Shown here one piece after another: positions 37,725-48,032 of a DNA stretch of 64,000 nucleotides (position 1 is the stretch's first letter; each line of letters starts with the position of its first letter). Made by a program: the position numbers and the translations under genes. The notes under the pieces were generated by a model. That model saw only the letters and a list, made by a program, of their open reading frames with translations, ran no database searches and was not told where the DNA came from. Origin of the DNA: Plasmodiophora brassicae (lineage: Eukaryota > Endomyxa: Phytomyxea > Phytomyxea > Plasmodiophorida); the NCBI GenBank assembly GCA_036867785.1, contig CP145415.1, positions 434,001-498,000 on the forward strand, in the 5' to 3' direction.

Positions 37725-38924
37725 ATGACGACGCTGGTGATTCTGCTCGTTCTGGTCATCTGCAACCCCGTCGTTGCCACAGCAGCTGACAAGTTTATAA
37801 CGCAACCGCGCTCTACGCTCAGCTTGCGCCCTGTTGCGGGAGCTAAGGCCAATATCCGTCGGCGATCGTTCAACGTCGCCCCAGAGTTCCCCCTGCTGGA
37901 CACGGTCCCCCAGTTCGACTCGCCAAGCAGGTTCACGGTGACGTCGTCCGGATCCCCACCCGCATCTCCGACGAAGTCCGCGTCCACCTTCAAGGTCATC
38001 GTCTTGCGCAAGGAGCCCGACGACCACATCCTGCACCTAGACGTCTCGTCGCCCTGGTTCACATTGTCCAAGCTGATGGCACCGGCACCGAACGTGCACC
38101 ATTTGACGCTCGACAACGCCCGAGGACACACCCGCGACCTCAATGAACGCATTCGCACCGTCCTGGACAAGATGGGTGGGATCCAGGACGTCACGCTGAT
38201 TGGGGTACCCGGGTTCCACATCGTTCCGAGCGTCGTCGACCACGACAATATCCAGACGATGCGGTCCCTGCTAAAAGCACCGGTTCGCGGCAAGGGTGCG
38301 CTACCGTTCCCGAAGGGTCACGTCCTCGGCGCCGTTTGGGGAAACGACGCTCTTCAGCTGACTGAACAATCTTCCGTTCGTTTGGTCGTCTCCACGCGTA
38401 AAGAGCAGACATGCAAGCTGCTGGCGCCAGCTGTCCTGTCGTACTCCTGCCACACGGGGCGCCTTTTCATATCGTACTGCCAGGTCCTGCTGTTCGGTAC
38501 ACGACGAAGGACGCGCACGTGGGACCTGTCCGCCGATTACGTCTCGTTCGCCGGCGCTGAGACCTTCCTGTCGACGTACTCAAACGTGCACAACGTCGAG
38601 ATCCGCCTGTCGTCCTGTCCGCTGTTCGCAACGCACGTTCACCTGCCGAAGCACTTCGCCAGGAACGTCGTCTACCAGAAGGACCCGATTGACGCCCGTT
38701 ACATCGAGCGTCTGCACGTCCGCATGCCCGAGATCGACCCCGACCAGGCCAGCATCGATTACGCCGTCGTCGAGTCGACGCCATCCGGTTCCGAAATGGA
38801 GATCGAGGTCAGCGTCGACGGCGACCGAATCGTCCGCTCCAAGTGGACATGGTCGAAGGGGCGCTTCCGCATCGCCGACCACGTTGCCGCGAATCGCGTC
38901 AAGCACCAGCGTCGTTACGAATAA
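37725..38924 (+). CDS. Secreted protein B of a tandem paralogue pair, unknown family
   Basis: 399 residues in one exon. The start at 37725 gives a clear signal peptide (MTTLVILLVLVICNPVVATA). A Ser/Pro spacer leads to the same domain as protein A: LHLDVSSPWFTL, RIRTVLDKMGG, VTLIGVPGFHIV, GAVWGNDALQLT, GRLFISYCQV, KHFARNVVYQKDP, EIDPDQASIDYAV and RSKWTWSKG. It lacks the three HPAF motifs of protein A. The pair is tandem and same-strand, so it arose by duplication followed by strong divergence. The stop is seven bases from the convergent IQ-protein stop. Confidence 0.78.
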   Translation: MTTLVILLVLVICNPVVATAADKFITQPRSTLSLRPVAGAKANIRRRSFNVAPEFPLLDTVPQFDSPSRFTVTSSGSPPASPTKSASTFKVIVLRKEPDDHILHLDVSSPWFTLSKLMAPAPNVHHLTLDNARGHTRDLNERIRTVLDKMGGIQDVTLIGVPGFHIVPSVVDHDNIQTMRSLLKAPVRGKGALPFPKGHVLGAVWGNDALQLTEQSSVRLVVSTRKEQTCKLLAPAVLSYSCHTGRLFISYCQVLLFGTRRRTRTWDLSADYVSFAGAETFLSTYSNVHNVEIRLSSCPLFATHVHLPKHFARNVVYQKDPIDARYIERLHVRMPEIDPDQASIDYAVVESTPSGSEMEIEVSVDGDRIVRSKWTWSKGRFRIADHVAANRVKHQRRYE

Positions 38925-38931
38925 ACCCAGC

Positions 38932-39783
38932 TCACTGGCTTGTTGTATGCCTAGAGGAATGCGACGTGTTCCAGCCGCCTACGATCGCCGCCAACGCGAC
39001 CAGCGTCAGCAGCCCGCTGGCCACGATGACGATCACCGTCGTCCGAGACGACGCGTCGTCCGCCTTGGCTGGGCGTTGCCCCTGCTGGTCGACCCTGTCG
39101 ACAAGGCGTTCGTAGAGCGCGTCTCTGGCGTTCATGGCAGCGACCCAGGCTCGCCACCGTTTCTGGATCGTCGCGGCGGCCCGCCATCGACGCTCCATCT
39201 CGCCGGCACCGCTCATCTCGCCGATCTGCTTCCGCAGCTGACGGTTCACCCGCGCCATGCACTGGAGCCGGTTGCCGACCCGGTCGACCGCCAGCAGCAG
39301 GTCGCGTAACCGTCCAGGAGCAATGGCGTCGTCGACGTCGTTGTCCCTGGCGATGAGCATCGCGCGCAGCTGGTCGCGCTCGCTGACAACCGCCCTGAGC
39401 TGCTCACGAAGGTCGTCGCCCACGCGCTGTGCCACTGCCAGGCGCTCGCCCAGGGCGACACGCTCGCTCTGGACCGTCTTCAGCATCGACATCAGGAACT
39501 GCTTGTCGCTCTGGTCCGATCGCGACGTCGCCGGCTGCGCCGACGACTGCCGGCGAAACATCCAATCGGGGACGGACGGTGCATTGCCGGAGTGCTTGCG
39601 AAGCGCCGGGACCGGGCGGAACCCGAACGGCGACTGCCGAGGCGGGCGCCGATACTCCAGGCTCGCCGGCGGGATCGGCGCGCGTCGCCCGATCGCATCG
39701 CCGCCGGTGCTCACCGTTAGACCCGCAAGGCGCTGACGACGCGCCTTGTCCGCCGGGTCGGGGCCCGGCGACGTTCCCTGCAT
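38932..39783 (-). CDS. Tail-anchored coiled-coil protein with IQ motif
   Basis: 283 residues in one exon from the only ATG in frame (39783); the frame remains open upstream without another ATG. The N-terminal third is disordered and basic. A coiled coil occupies about residues 95-200 (VALGERLAVAQRVGDDLREQ). An IQ calmodulin-binding motif follows (AAATIQKRWRAWVAAMNA). Near the C terminus is one membrane helix (TVIVIVASGLLTLVALAAIV) with a short tail, the layout of a tail-anchored protein facing the cytosol. I infer a calmodulin-regulated membrane tether; no family is recognised. Confidence 0.7.
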   Translation of the reverse strand: MQGTSPGPDPADKARRQRLAGLTVSTGGDAIGRRAPIPPASLEYRRPPRQSPFGFRPVPALRKHSGNAPSVPDWMFRRQSSAQPATSRSDQSDKQFLMSMLKTVQSERVALGERLAVAQRVGDDLREQLRAVVSERDQLRAMLIARDNDVDDAIAPGRLRDLLLAVDRVGNRLQCMARVNRQLRKQIGEMSGAGEMERRWRAAATIQKRWRAWVAAMNARDALYERLVDRVDQQGQRPAKADDASSRTTVIVIVASGLLTLVALAAIVGGWNTSHSSRHTTSQ

Positions 39784-40157
39784 TGCATGTGCGGGGATCG
39801 ACCCGTGTACGCTGGGCGGGATATCTCGGCGCCCTGCTGCCGTATCTCCCCGCTCTGGTTCATTTCGACATGCGCGTCGACGCGCCCCTGCGCCTGTGCG
39901 TCGGGCACCGGGCCGCACCCGACGTGCGCGCCCGCGTTAAGTACTTAGCGTCTTAGCGGGGCGGTGCTCTGGCGCCAGTTGTCGTTTATAGACGAGTGCG
40001 TGACGGTGTCGCATGTGGGTGGACGGGGCGCAGCCTCGTGCTAAATGCGGCGCCGTGAGTCCGTGGGCGTCCGACGGGCTGCAGTCGCTCACTGACTATT
40101 TCTGTTGGGTACGCGACGCGCGCAGCACAGTTCGGGGCGGGCGCGCCGGCCACCACC
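39784..40157. promoter_or_regulatory. Divergent promoter region, IQ protein / MEF2
   Basis: 374 bp between divergent start codons. No distinct element was recognised, though it must carry the MEF2 5' untranslated region. Confidence 0.35.
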
Positions 40158-41214
40158 ATGGGCAGGAAGAAGATCGTCATCCACCGCATCGATGACCAGA
40201 AGAACCGCGCCGTCACGTTCAACAAGCGCAAGGTCGGCCTGATGAAGGTACGCCCCCGCGGCCGGCGCCCGCCGTCGCCACACGATGTACGGATCTAACG
40301 CGACCGAACAGAAAGCCATCGAGCTCTCCGTCCTCTGCGATTGCGAGGTCGCCGTTATCGTGTTCCACGACAATCATTTATATCAGTACTCGAGCGAGGA
40401 GCCCATCGACGCCACGCTCGAGCGATATTACATGTTCGAGGGGCCGCAGGACACCATCCGCAACGACGACCTCGAGCAACTCATGCCCGGCAAGGCGTCA
40501 TCGTTCAAGGTCGGCGAGACGACACGGAAACGGGCGCGAACCTCTGCCGTCGTCCGGGCCGTCGTCTACGACGACCAGAACAACTCGCAGCAGCAACAGC
40601 AGCAACCGCCACCGCCGCCACCGCAACGTCCGATCTATCATCGTCCGCCGCCGCCCCCGGAATCGTCGCTTCTCTCCAAACGGAATGGTCCTCGTCAACC
40701 GCTGCAGGTCTACATCCCGGAAGCGCCCGCCCACCTGCCGGAAGTGGCCGTCCAGGAAATGGGGCCACCGGGCGGATCGAACGCCACGCCGCTGTTCTCG
40801 CCCCAGGCGCATTACGTGTCGCAGACGACGTCGTTCATGCCGTCGCGTATCTGGACGACCACCGGCCAGCAGTCGCACCTGCCGCCGCTGATGCCCGACC
40901 AGCACCTGAATCCCTGGTCGCAGCAGCCGGTCACGTCACCGTCGCCGTTCGGGCAGCCCCCTTCGTATCCCATGCCGCTTGCCACGCCGACCTTGTCGCC
41001 GTTCGCGCCGCATGCGACGTTCGCCCATGGGTTCGCGTCGTCCGCCGGCGGGTCACCATCGTACAACACGGCGGCGCACGAGTACCCGCAGCTGCACCAT
41101 CATCACCTGCCCTCGGCACCGGCGGCGCAGCAGTACGTGTCGAAACAGGATGCGGTCGACGCCGGCGACGAACACCACAGCTATGGCACGGGCGTTCAGG
41201 AGCAGCACTCATGA
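40158..41214 (+). CDS. MEF2: MEF2-type MADS-box transcription factor
   Basis: Exons 40158-40247 and 40312-41214 with a 64-nt intron give 330 residues. The MADS domain is split by the intron: MGRKKIVIHRIDDQKNRAVT, then FNKRKVGLMK joined to KAIELSVLCDCEVAVIVF, typical of MEF2 rather than SRF (which has GRVKI). A short MEF2-like extension follows (LYQYSSEEPIDATLERYY). The rest is disordered, with Gln and Pro runs (six Q then PPPPPP) and a His run, as in activation domains. MEF2 proteins bind CTA(A/T)4TAG elements as dimers. The intron after Lys30 lies within the DNA-binding helix. Confidence 0.92.
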
Positions 41215-41432
41215 TGCCTCCCACCTCAATCCATATAATCGCGCCCGTTCCTGATAGTACACCCAGAGCTGTGTGCGCGCCACTGTCGCATCGACGTAGT
41301 ACCGCGCACTCGCGGACTGCGCGACTGCCGACCTGCACCCGGCTTCGGGGTTTTGGAACGCCCGAACACCACCATTTGAGGCGATAATAATCATGACGAT
41401 CGTTTTAGTCGGGTGGGGCGGCGGCCGCACGC

Positions 41433-43469
41433 TCAATGCATGAACCGGGACGCCAGCAGGTCGGGCGACGGTGCGCCTTCGTCCGCGGGGACGCTGACGT
41501 TGCCGGAGGCGGCGACGACGACGTCGGGTGACGCTTCTGCGGCGGCGGCGGCCGTCCCGCTGAGCAGGGCCAGGGCCTCGTCGTGCCAGACCCTGGCCTG
41601 GGAATTGCTGGGGTCGATCGTCACGGCGCTCTTGAAGTCGCGCAGGGCGCTCTCGTACTGGGCGGCGGCGGCGCCGGACGACAGGTGCCCGCCGTCCTTG
41701 GCCTTGGCCAGGACGGTCAGCCCCCGGGTCACCAGCGCCGACACGCATCGCGGCCGCAGCGCCAGCGTCGCGTCGCAGTCAGCAATGCACTCGTCCAGCA
41801 TGCCCTTGTTGTAGTACGTCAGGGCGCGCGTCAGGTACGCGTTCGCCGCCGACGCCGACTGCGGGTTGATGTCGATCGTCGTCGTGCAGTCCATGATCGC
41901 AAGGTCGAACTGCGCGCATTGTGCCATTCAGCGTCCTATTCATGGCGCGCTCCCAGACTGACAACGTACCTCGCCCTTGCTGTTGAACGCCATGCCCCGG
42001 TTGGTGAACGCGTCGGCGTAGGAGCAGTCGAGGGCGATGGCCGTGGAGAAGTCGTCGATCGCCGGGTCGACCATGCCCTTGGCGTAGTAGACGACGCCGC
42101 GGTGGTTGTACAGGACCGCGTTCGCCGGGTTCGCCGCGATCTCCTTCGTGTACTCGTCGATGCTGCGGTCGTAGTTCTCGGTCGCGTCCAGCGCCGGCTG
42201 CAGGCACGACCGGTCGTCGATCGCGCTCGGCATCGCGCCGCCGCCGAACGCATGCATCGGCGCCGTCGGGAAGCACGTGTCCAGTGCAGACGGGTGCTGG
42301 TGGCCGCCGCCCAGACCCGGCATCGTCGACCCGGCGTACAGCGACATCGACGACGCCTGCATGCCGCCGCCGTACTGCCTGACGTCGTCGTCGTCGCGCT
42401 GCCCGACAGGTCAACGGTCAGCACGGGCGGGCGCGTGAGTGTGCGTGGGCAGGCGGCGCGCGCACCGCACCTTGCGTTTCTTCATCATGCGCGCCCATTT
42501 CGACTTCAGGCTGTGCGCCGTGCGGTGCGCCAGGTGCGGGCGGTACCGGGCGTCCAGCAGGATCGCCTTCCAGTCCGTGCCGTACGTTTCGAACCCCTTG
42601 ACGAGCGCGTCGGTCTCCAGGCGCCCCCACGATCGCATCGACTGCAACCCGGACTGTGGCGCCTTCGTCAGGCGGGGGCGCGCGTCCAACCAGGGGCGAC
42701 GACGCATGTACCTCGGGTGTGCCTTCGCCGCCGCCTTCGCTGCTGCACTCGTCCTGGTTGCCGCTGTCGTGCGCGCTGGGCTTCGGCATTTGCTGCTGGC
42801 GTGTCACGTCGACGGGGACGGCGCCTCGGCACACCGACGTACCTGGAGCTGGTTCCACCAGCACTGGAGCGCCGCCGGCGACCGGTTCATGAGCGGGACG
42901 GCGTAGTTCGGGTCGGTGAGGATCGCGGGCCAGTTCGGGCCGTACCGTGCCGTGCCCTCCTTGAGCGCCTGGAGCTCGTCGGGGCGGAACGCGTCGAACA
43001 TGGCCATCTCGCCGGGCATGCCGACCCGTGCACCGTACCCGGCGTCCATGAACATGCCGCCGAACGGCCCGCCCAGATCGCCTTCCAGCATCGACAGCGA
43101 CGCCTGCTGCTGCTGCTGCTGCTGCTGGCCGGGCGGCATGCCCCAGAGGCGCGAGTTCACCGACATCTTCTCCTCGTGCTCCTTGGACATCTTGTACCAC
43201 TTCAGCTTCAGGCTGCCGGCGGACCGGCCACCCAGGGTCGGCGCGAAGTCGCGATCGTCGAGGATGGCTTTCCAGTTGCGCCCGTACCGGGCCACGCCCT
43301 GTTGCAGGATCTCGACCTCGTGCGCCTTCCAGACCTGCTGCTGCGACCGGGCGCGTTTGCCTTCGACGACGGGCGCTTCGGGTTCCTGCCGCGACTCGCC
43401 GTCCAGGCCGAACGGGACGAACATGGCGTCGGCGTACTGGCCCGATTTCAGGAGCGCGTTGCCGTGCAT
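41433..43469 (-). CDS. Three-Myb-repeat protein fused to TPRs
   Basis: Six exons fit (43469-42843, 42795-42712, 42653-42471, 42398-41970, 41909-41433, plus a possible 5' exon), with introns of 47-72 nt, giving about 599 residues. Three Myb/SANT repeats lie at about residues 45-97, 155-205 and 240-290; each has a GVARYGRNWKAIL-like second helix and a third helix such as RSAGSLKLKWYKM or RTAHSLKSKWARM, close to the telobox type. A phase-0 intron then joins the third repeat to TPR units (about residues 345-540, e.g. AVLYNHRGVVYYAKGMVDPA). A Gln run lies between repeats 1 and 2. Myb plus TPR in one chain is unusual; two adjacent genes remain possible. Confidence 0.65.
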
Positions 43470-43889
43470 TGCCCCAGGTGCACTGGCGACGATCGCGGAC
43501 CGTTCCGGGAGCGCGGTTGTCGGCCCGTACCCCCGATACGGACGACAATACCGAGCGGAGAGCAGCGGAATGCCCTGTGACGGCCCCCAACGACCCACAG
43601 CGCCACACTGCCTGTACAGTCACCATGCGTGCATGCTGCTCCAACCATCACCCTCCGGCACCCCCTGTCCCGCTGCTGCGCGTCGGCAGCGCGTACGGGT
43701 AACGACGATGCAGTCGGTAGCGGGTGCGCCGCCAGTGAAACGCGCGCACGGCAGCTTCGCCGACTGCGGGGCTGCACCTGCGGACTGCTACTGGAACCGG
43801 TGCGTCGGTGGCGGCGCCCGGTTCCGCCCAGGACGTCATCGGCGGCTGGACTCCCACACACCAACACGTTATTCATTAAGCGCTAAGCA
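43470..43889. other. Intergenic, no gene seen
   Basis: May contain a 5' exon or leader of the Myb-TPR gene (its frame remains open upstream to 43598 without an ATG) and the 3' end of the VTT-domain gene's transcript. No other gene was recognised. Confidence 0.35.
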
Positions 43890-44747
43890 TTAACGAGCGG
43901 CGGATTCGTCGTCGTCGTCGCCGGCGATGGTGGGTATGTACGATATCTCGACAGAGGCGGCCGAGACGCGGCGATACGAGCCGGCGTCGTTGCGCGCATC
44001 GGTGATCGCGCGCAGACGTTTCCGAATCAGGAAGACGATGTAGGCGGCGGACGCGACCAGGCAGACGGTGCCGGCATACATGAACGCCTGGCCGATCGGC
44101 GAGGCGCTGTGCCTGCCCGACGAGATCTGGCTGAGCGAGTCCAGCGTCGACCCGACGAACGTGAAGACGGCGCATTCGGGCAGCAGGCCGACGGAGGCCA
44201 GCAGGAACACCTTGGCCGGCATGGTCGTCGTACCCGCTACGTAGCTGAGCACGCTCTGCGGCACGACGGGCGACATGCGCAGCAGGACCAGGATCCGGAA
44301 GCCCTGGTCGACGATGGCGCGTTGCAACTCGACGTACTTTGGCGACGGGGCGATGACCCGCGCCTGGATGTACGACGACAGGAAGCGCCTCGCCAGCATG
44401 AACGACAGGAACGTCGACACGTACTGTGATAGGAACGTGGCCAGCAGGGCGACCGGGATGCCGACGGCGACGCCGAGCTCGAAGCAGAAGATGAACCCGC
44501 CCGTGGTCGCCAGCAGCGACGTCGGCAGGCAGCAGGCGGCGAACACGATGTAGAACAGGCAGTAGCCGACGACCTCCAGGGCGATCCCGCCGGTGCTGTC
44601 GCCCAGCCCATAGAACCGTCGCTCTTCCAGGTGCGCCAGCAGCACGAGCAGCACCTTCGACAGCAGGTAGACGACACCGACCGCGGCGCCCGCGACAACG
44701 GCAGCGCCGGCCGCCATCGCAACCCTCCTCCTCGTCGTCGTCGTCAT
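43890..44747 (-). CDS. VTT/SNARE-associated (TMEM64/Tvp38-type) membrane protein
   Basis: 285 residues in one exon. Several membrane helices surround the diagnostic re-entrant motif LLRMSPVVPQSVLSYVAGTT, matching the LRLSPVIPFNLLNYxAG pattern of DedA/VTT proteins; the first half-domain motif is CCLPTSLLATTGGFIFCF. VTT proteins such as TMEM41B and VMP1 act as lipid scramblases in ER and Golgi membranes, while Tvp38/TMEM64 members are Golgi or ER proteins. The C terminus is acidic (GDDDDESAAR). The start MTTTTRRRV gives a basic cytosolic leader before helix 1. Confidence 0.83.
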   Translation of the reverse strand: MTTTTRRRVAMAAGAAVVAGAAVGVVYLLSKVLLVLLAHLEERRFYGLGDSTGGIALEVVGYCLFYIVFAACCLPTSLLATTGGFIFCFELGVAVGIPVALLATFLSQYVSTFLSFMLARRFLSSYIQARVIAPSPKYVELQRAIVDQGFRILVLLRMSPVVPQSVLSYVAGTTTMPAKVFLLASVGLLPECAVFTFVGSTLDSLSQISSGRHSASPIGQAFMYAGTVCLVASAAYIVFLIRKRLRAITDARNDAGSYRRVSAASVEISYIPTIAGDDDDESAAR

Positions 44748-44793
44748 CGTTAGTTGGTCGTACTCGATCAGGAGAATCTTGGAGCGCTGTATA

Positions 44794-45642
44794 TTAAGTT
44801 GCCGCTGGGGCGGCCCGCAGACTGGACAGGTACGCGTTCATGCTGTCGATGAAGTCGGCGTCGGCGAGGTCGGTCTCGTCGCCCGGCCCGGCCAGGCCGA
44901 CGCCGGCCTGCAGGACCTTGTTCGCCAGGTCGATCTCCTCGTCCAGCGACTTCACGTCGGCGCTCACGTCGATGTCCATCTCAACGGGCGGCTCCACGAT
45001 CGCCGCGCGGACACGTTTCCCTGGGCGCTCGCCCGCCTGCTTCTCAATCGAGTGCTTCGCCCGCCGTTGATGTTGTTGTTCGTGTGGCCGCTGCTGCTGC
45101 TGCTGCTGGAGTTGCTGCTGGGGTTGCTGCTGCTGCTGAGGTTGTTGTTGTGTGTTCTCGGGTCGCTCGATCTGTTTCCGGGGTTCGTCCGGTGGTGCAG
45201 GTGCCGCCGGCGCCGCAAACTTGGGCACTTGCAGCGTTGATGGTTTCGGTGTGGCGGCAGCAGATTTCGTCGTGGCTCGGCCCTGGGGACGTGGCCTCGA
45301 TGGCGCCTGGGCGGATTTCGCGTCGGGGCGCGGCTGCGGCGGCGCTCGTTTCTTCCGCGGTTCCTGGACGGCAGCGCCGCCGCCGCGCCGCCGCTGTGCA
45401 GCAGGGGCGGCGCCGCCCGCCGACGCGCTGGCGGCCGCCTTCTTCGCGCGCATGATCTCCGCGAACGTCTTCACGTGGATGTCGGGCGCCGCACCAGCGC
45501 CAGCGCCACCCCGTTTCGCCCGACCGCCCCGCTTCTCCGCCTGCGGCCCGGCCGACGCCCCCGCCTTGGCCGCCATCGAGTTCAGCAGACGCGCCCGGTA
45601 CTCCTCCTCGCGCCTGGACGCCTCCGGATCGTCATCACCCAT
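44794..45642 (-). CDS. Low-complexity nuclear protein with VKTFAEI motif
   Basis: 282 residues in one exon from the first in-frame ATG. Residues 1-25 are charged (DDDPEASRREEEYRARLL). About residue 55 is DIHVKTFAEIMRAKKA, resembling the VKTLEEI motif of ZC3H11A-type mRNA export proteins, but no CCCH zinc finger is present. A Pro/Ala/Arg region, a long Gln run encoded by CAG/CAA and a conserved-looking acidic C terminus (DADFIDSMNAYLSSL) follow. The composition suggests a nuclear RNA-linked protein; that is inference from one short motif. Confidence 0.5.
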   Translation of the reverse strand: MGDDDPEASRREEEYRARLLNSMAAKAGASAGPQAEKRGGRAKRGGAGAGAAPDIHVKTFAEIMRAKKAAASASAGGAAPAAQRRRGGGAAVQEPRKKRAPPQPRPDAKSAQAPSRPRPQGRATTKSAAATPKPSTLQVPKFAAPAAPAPPDEPRKQIERPENTQQQPQQQQQPQQQLQQQQQQRPHEQQHQRRAKHSIEKQAGERPGKRVRAAIVEPPVEMDIDVSADVKSLDEEIDLANKVLQAGVGLAGPGDETDLADADFIDSMNAYLSSLRAAPAAT

Positions 45643-45944
45643 CCAGCACGGACGCGCGCGCGTTCCCCCGAATGACGGGCACGCACAGTGCGTCGTGAAG
45701 ACTGCGCGGCGCGCGCACCTTCTTCTGACGACGGGGGGCCGACTGCAGCCTGCAGCCCGCACGCCGACAGGGCGCACACCTCGTACGGAGCGGTCCTCAT
45801 CACTATGATACGTCGGCGTTACACGAGCAGCAACGAGGACGACGTGTCCGTTTTTTCAGCGGCCCGGCCCTGTCTGCAGCGGCCACGGGGGCGGGGGCGC
45901 GCCTCGTGAGGCGGGAGACGACGAACGACCGTGTATTGGTCACG

Positions 45945-47622
45945 CTACTTGGCGGCCTGGAGGGCGGACTCGATCTGCAGGAGGCGGTCGTATTTGCAGG
46001 CGTTCTCGGCGGGGGCGATGGGCCCGAACCGGGCGAATTTCGCGCCGACGCCGACGGCCACGTCGGCGATGATCGACTCGGGGCCTTCCACGGGGCGCCG
46101 GCTGATAACGACGTCGCAGTTCGCCTCCCGGGCGCTGCGCGCGTCCTGGATTGCTTGCGACACGGTGGACGATAGTGAAACGGAGACGGCCGCTCCGGGA
46201 ATGGGGTCGGACGACGACGATATCGGCGTACATCGTCTCGCCGATGCGTTCGCGAACAGGGCCCAACCTGTTCGCAATCCGGTCAGCCGATTTGGAAGCC
46301 GCCAGGGGGGCGCGCCCAGCAGGGTACCATCCCGGTCGTCGCGATGGAACGGGTCGATGAGGGCGGATACGGCTGGATGCGACGCCAGCATGCTCTCGTA
46401 CTGCGCGAACAGCTCCTCACGAGACACGGATGCGCCCCCGTCGACTTCGTATTCGTTCGCCTCGGCGACGAAGCACGCGTCTGCGCCGACATCAACCCAG
46501 ATGCCAACCTGTCGGCATTCTGCAATCAGCTCCGCAGGCAAGGCAAGGCAGAGCGCAACGGACCGGACCTGTTCGCCGAGGACGACGCCGGTCGACGTTA
46601 TTGCCTTCTCGATCACGTTGAGGACATCGTCGAATTTCTTGCCGTCTATCGTGACCGTCCCATTGGCGGCGACGGTCCCGACACTTTCCAGCGCCTGCGC
46701 ACGAACAATCACGCCAAGGGTCGTGTTCGCCCGACGACGCCCGCCCGTCACCTACTTTGCAGATTGTTTGGGCGCGTTGCAGCTGGGACAGGAGAGGCTG
46801 CCCGGGCGGCAAGGCAACGATCCCTATGGCACGATACTTCGAGGCCCTCGGCCTGGCGACCTCGACCAGTGGGCTCGGTATCGCCAGCTCCGAGTCTTTC
46901 TGAACCGTCAGCGGGCAGCGTCAGAGGCGGCGTGCACACACACACACATGCATACACCCAAGGAATGCTGACCTTCTGCTGGCCAAAGCAGATCGAACTG
47001 ATCAGGGCATACGGCTCCAGATGCGACACCTGGGACACGGAAATCGCCAGCGCTGTCGACAGCGACGGTTTGACCGCCGGTGCCCATTCCTTAGACAGGT
47101 CGCTGACCAGCTGGTCCAACGCGACCAGGTCCGCAAGGCCTTGCCCTTTCAGCAGCGCCGTCAGCGCTTGGCTGACCTCTTCCGCTGACGTCGTCGTCGC
47201 GGCAGGCGGGTCGCTCTGCGGGACGCTTCCCGCTCCACATAGCTGGACGCACGCATCAGTGGGTGTCGCGACCGGGACGACGACGGGGCAGGCACCTGAT
47301 CCGGTTGGTAGCACTTTCCATACACAGACACGTGAACGGACGACAGGAGGCGGACGACCCGCACTCTGGTGATGGTGGCCGGCTGCTGGATGCGGTGCAT
47401 CTGCGTCGCCATGAACGCGAACGGGTCGTCGGCGCGCGCCCGGACGCACGCGTTCACGATGTCGTTCAGCTTTTGCGTCAGCTCGTGCGTCGTCAGGTAC
47501 TCCATGACCTCCTGCGCCTTGGGCGACTGCGACGCGACGCTCGTGGCCGTCGCGGACGGCGACCCGCCGCCCTGCCCGCTGCTGCCGGACGTCGACGCCA
47601 TGATCGCCGTGGCGGACGCCAT
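45945..47622 (-). CDS. ENO4: ENO4-type enolase with N-terminal docking domain
   Basis: Several exons from ATG 47622. Residues ~35-85 form a dimerisation-docking domain (VMEYLTTHELTQKLNDIVNA, then ARADDPFAFMATQM), as in ENO4. Enolase segments follow; the last exon (from about 46740) includes YESMLASHPAVSALIDPF and ends with KYDRLLQIESALQAAK. The block that in active enolases reads SHRSGET with its catalytic histidine is ISRRPVEGPES here, and the lysine of the IKTGAP loop is replaced (FARFGPIAP), so it is probably catalytically weak or dead, like a structural flagellar enolase. A CA/TG microsatellite lies in one intron (about 46932-46950). Exon boundaries in the middle are approximate. Confidence 0.78.
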
Positions 47623-48032
47623 TTTGCCCGCCCGTCCCGCTATATGTGTCCTACCGGTCCTATGACGACACTGGGCGCACGCCGACCCTTATGTAGGTAC
47701 CACCAGTACCCCGACCGACTCGCGTCTCAATCTGCGCCCCACATCTGGTTCAGGCCTCGATCCAGGGGCGCGCGCGCGTGTGGTGCCACACTCGTTCCGT
47801 TCCGCCCATGTGCGACGGCGAGGTCCGGCGGGCAGCACGCGATGATGCGGACGGAGGCTTCGTGCACGCCGCGCAGTGCGTAACGGTGCGCGGCGTCCAG
47901 TGCGGCGTTTCGCGCTTGGCACCACCGGTCACGCGCACCAACGTTACGAGCCGGGGGGAGCGCGCCCGCGCACTCATCTGCGTTACGGTCGAGTGTGCGC
48001 TTCGCATCGGGTCGACGACGACGACGTTGGTG
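47623..48032. promoter_or_regulatory. Divergent promoter region, ENO4 / cathepsin Z
   Basis: 410 bp between divergent start codons; contains a short CG alternation (GCGCGCGCG near 47770) but no recognised element. Confidence 0.35.

Noticed and set aside
41583-43580. A 665-codon plus-strand frame
   Set aside because: It is the GC-driven antisense of the Myb-TPR gene, Arg/Val-rich and without homology.
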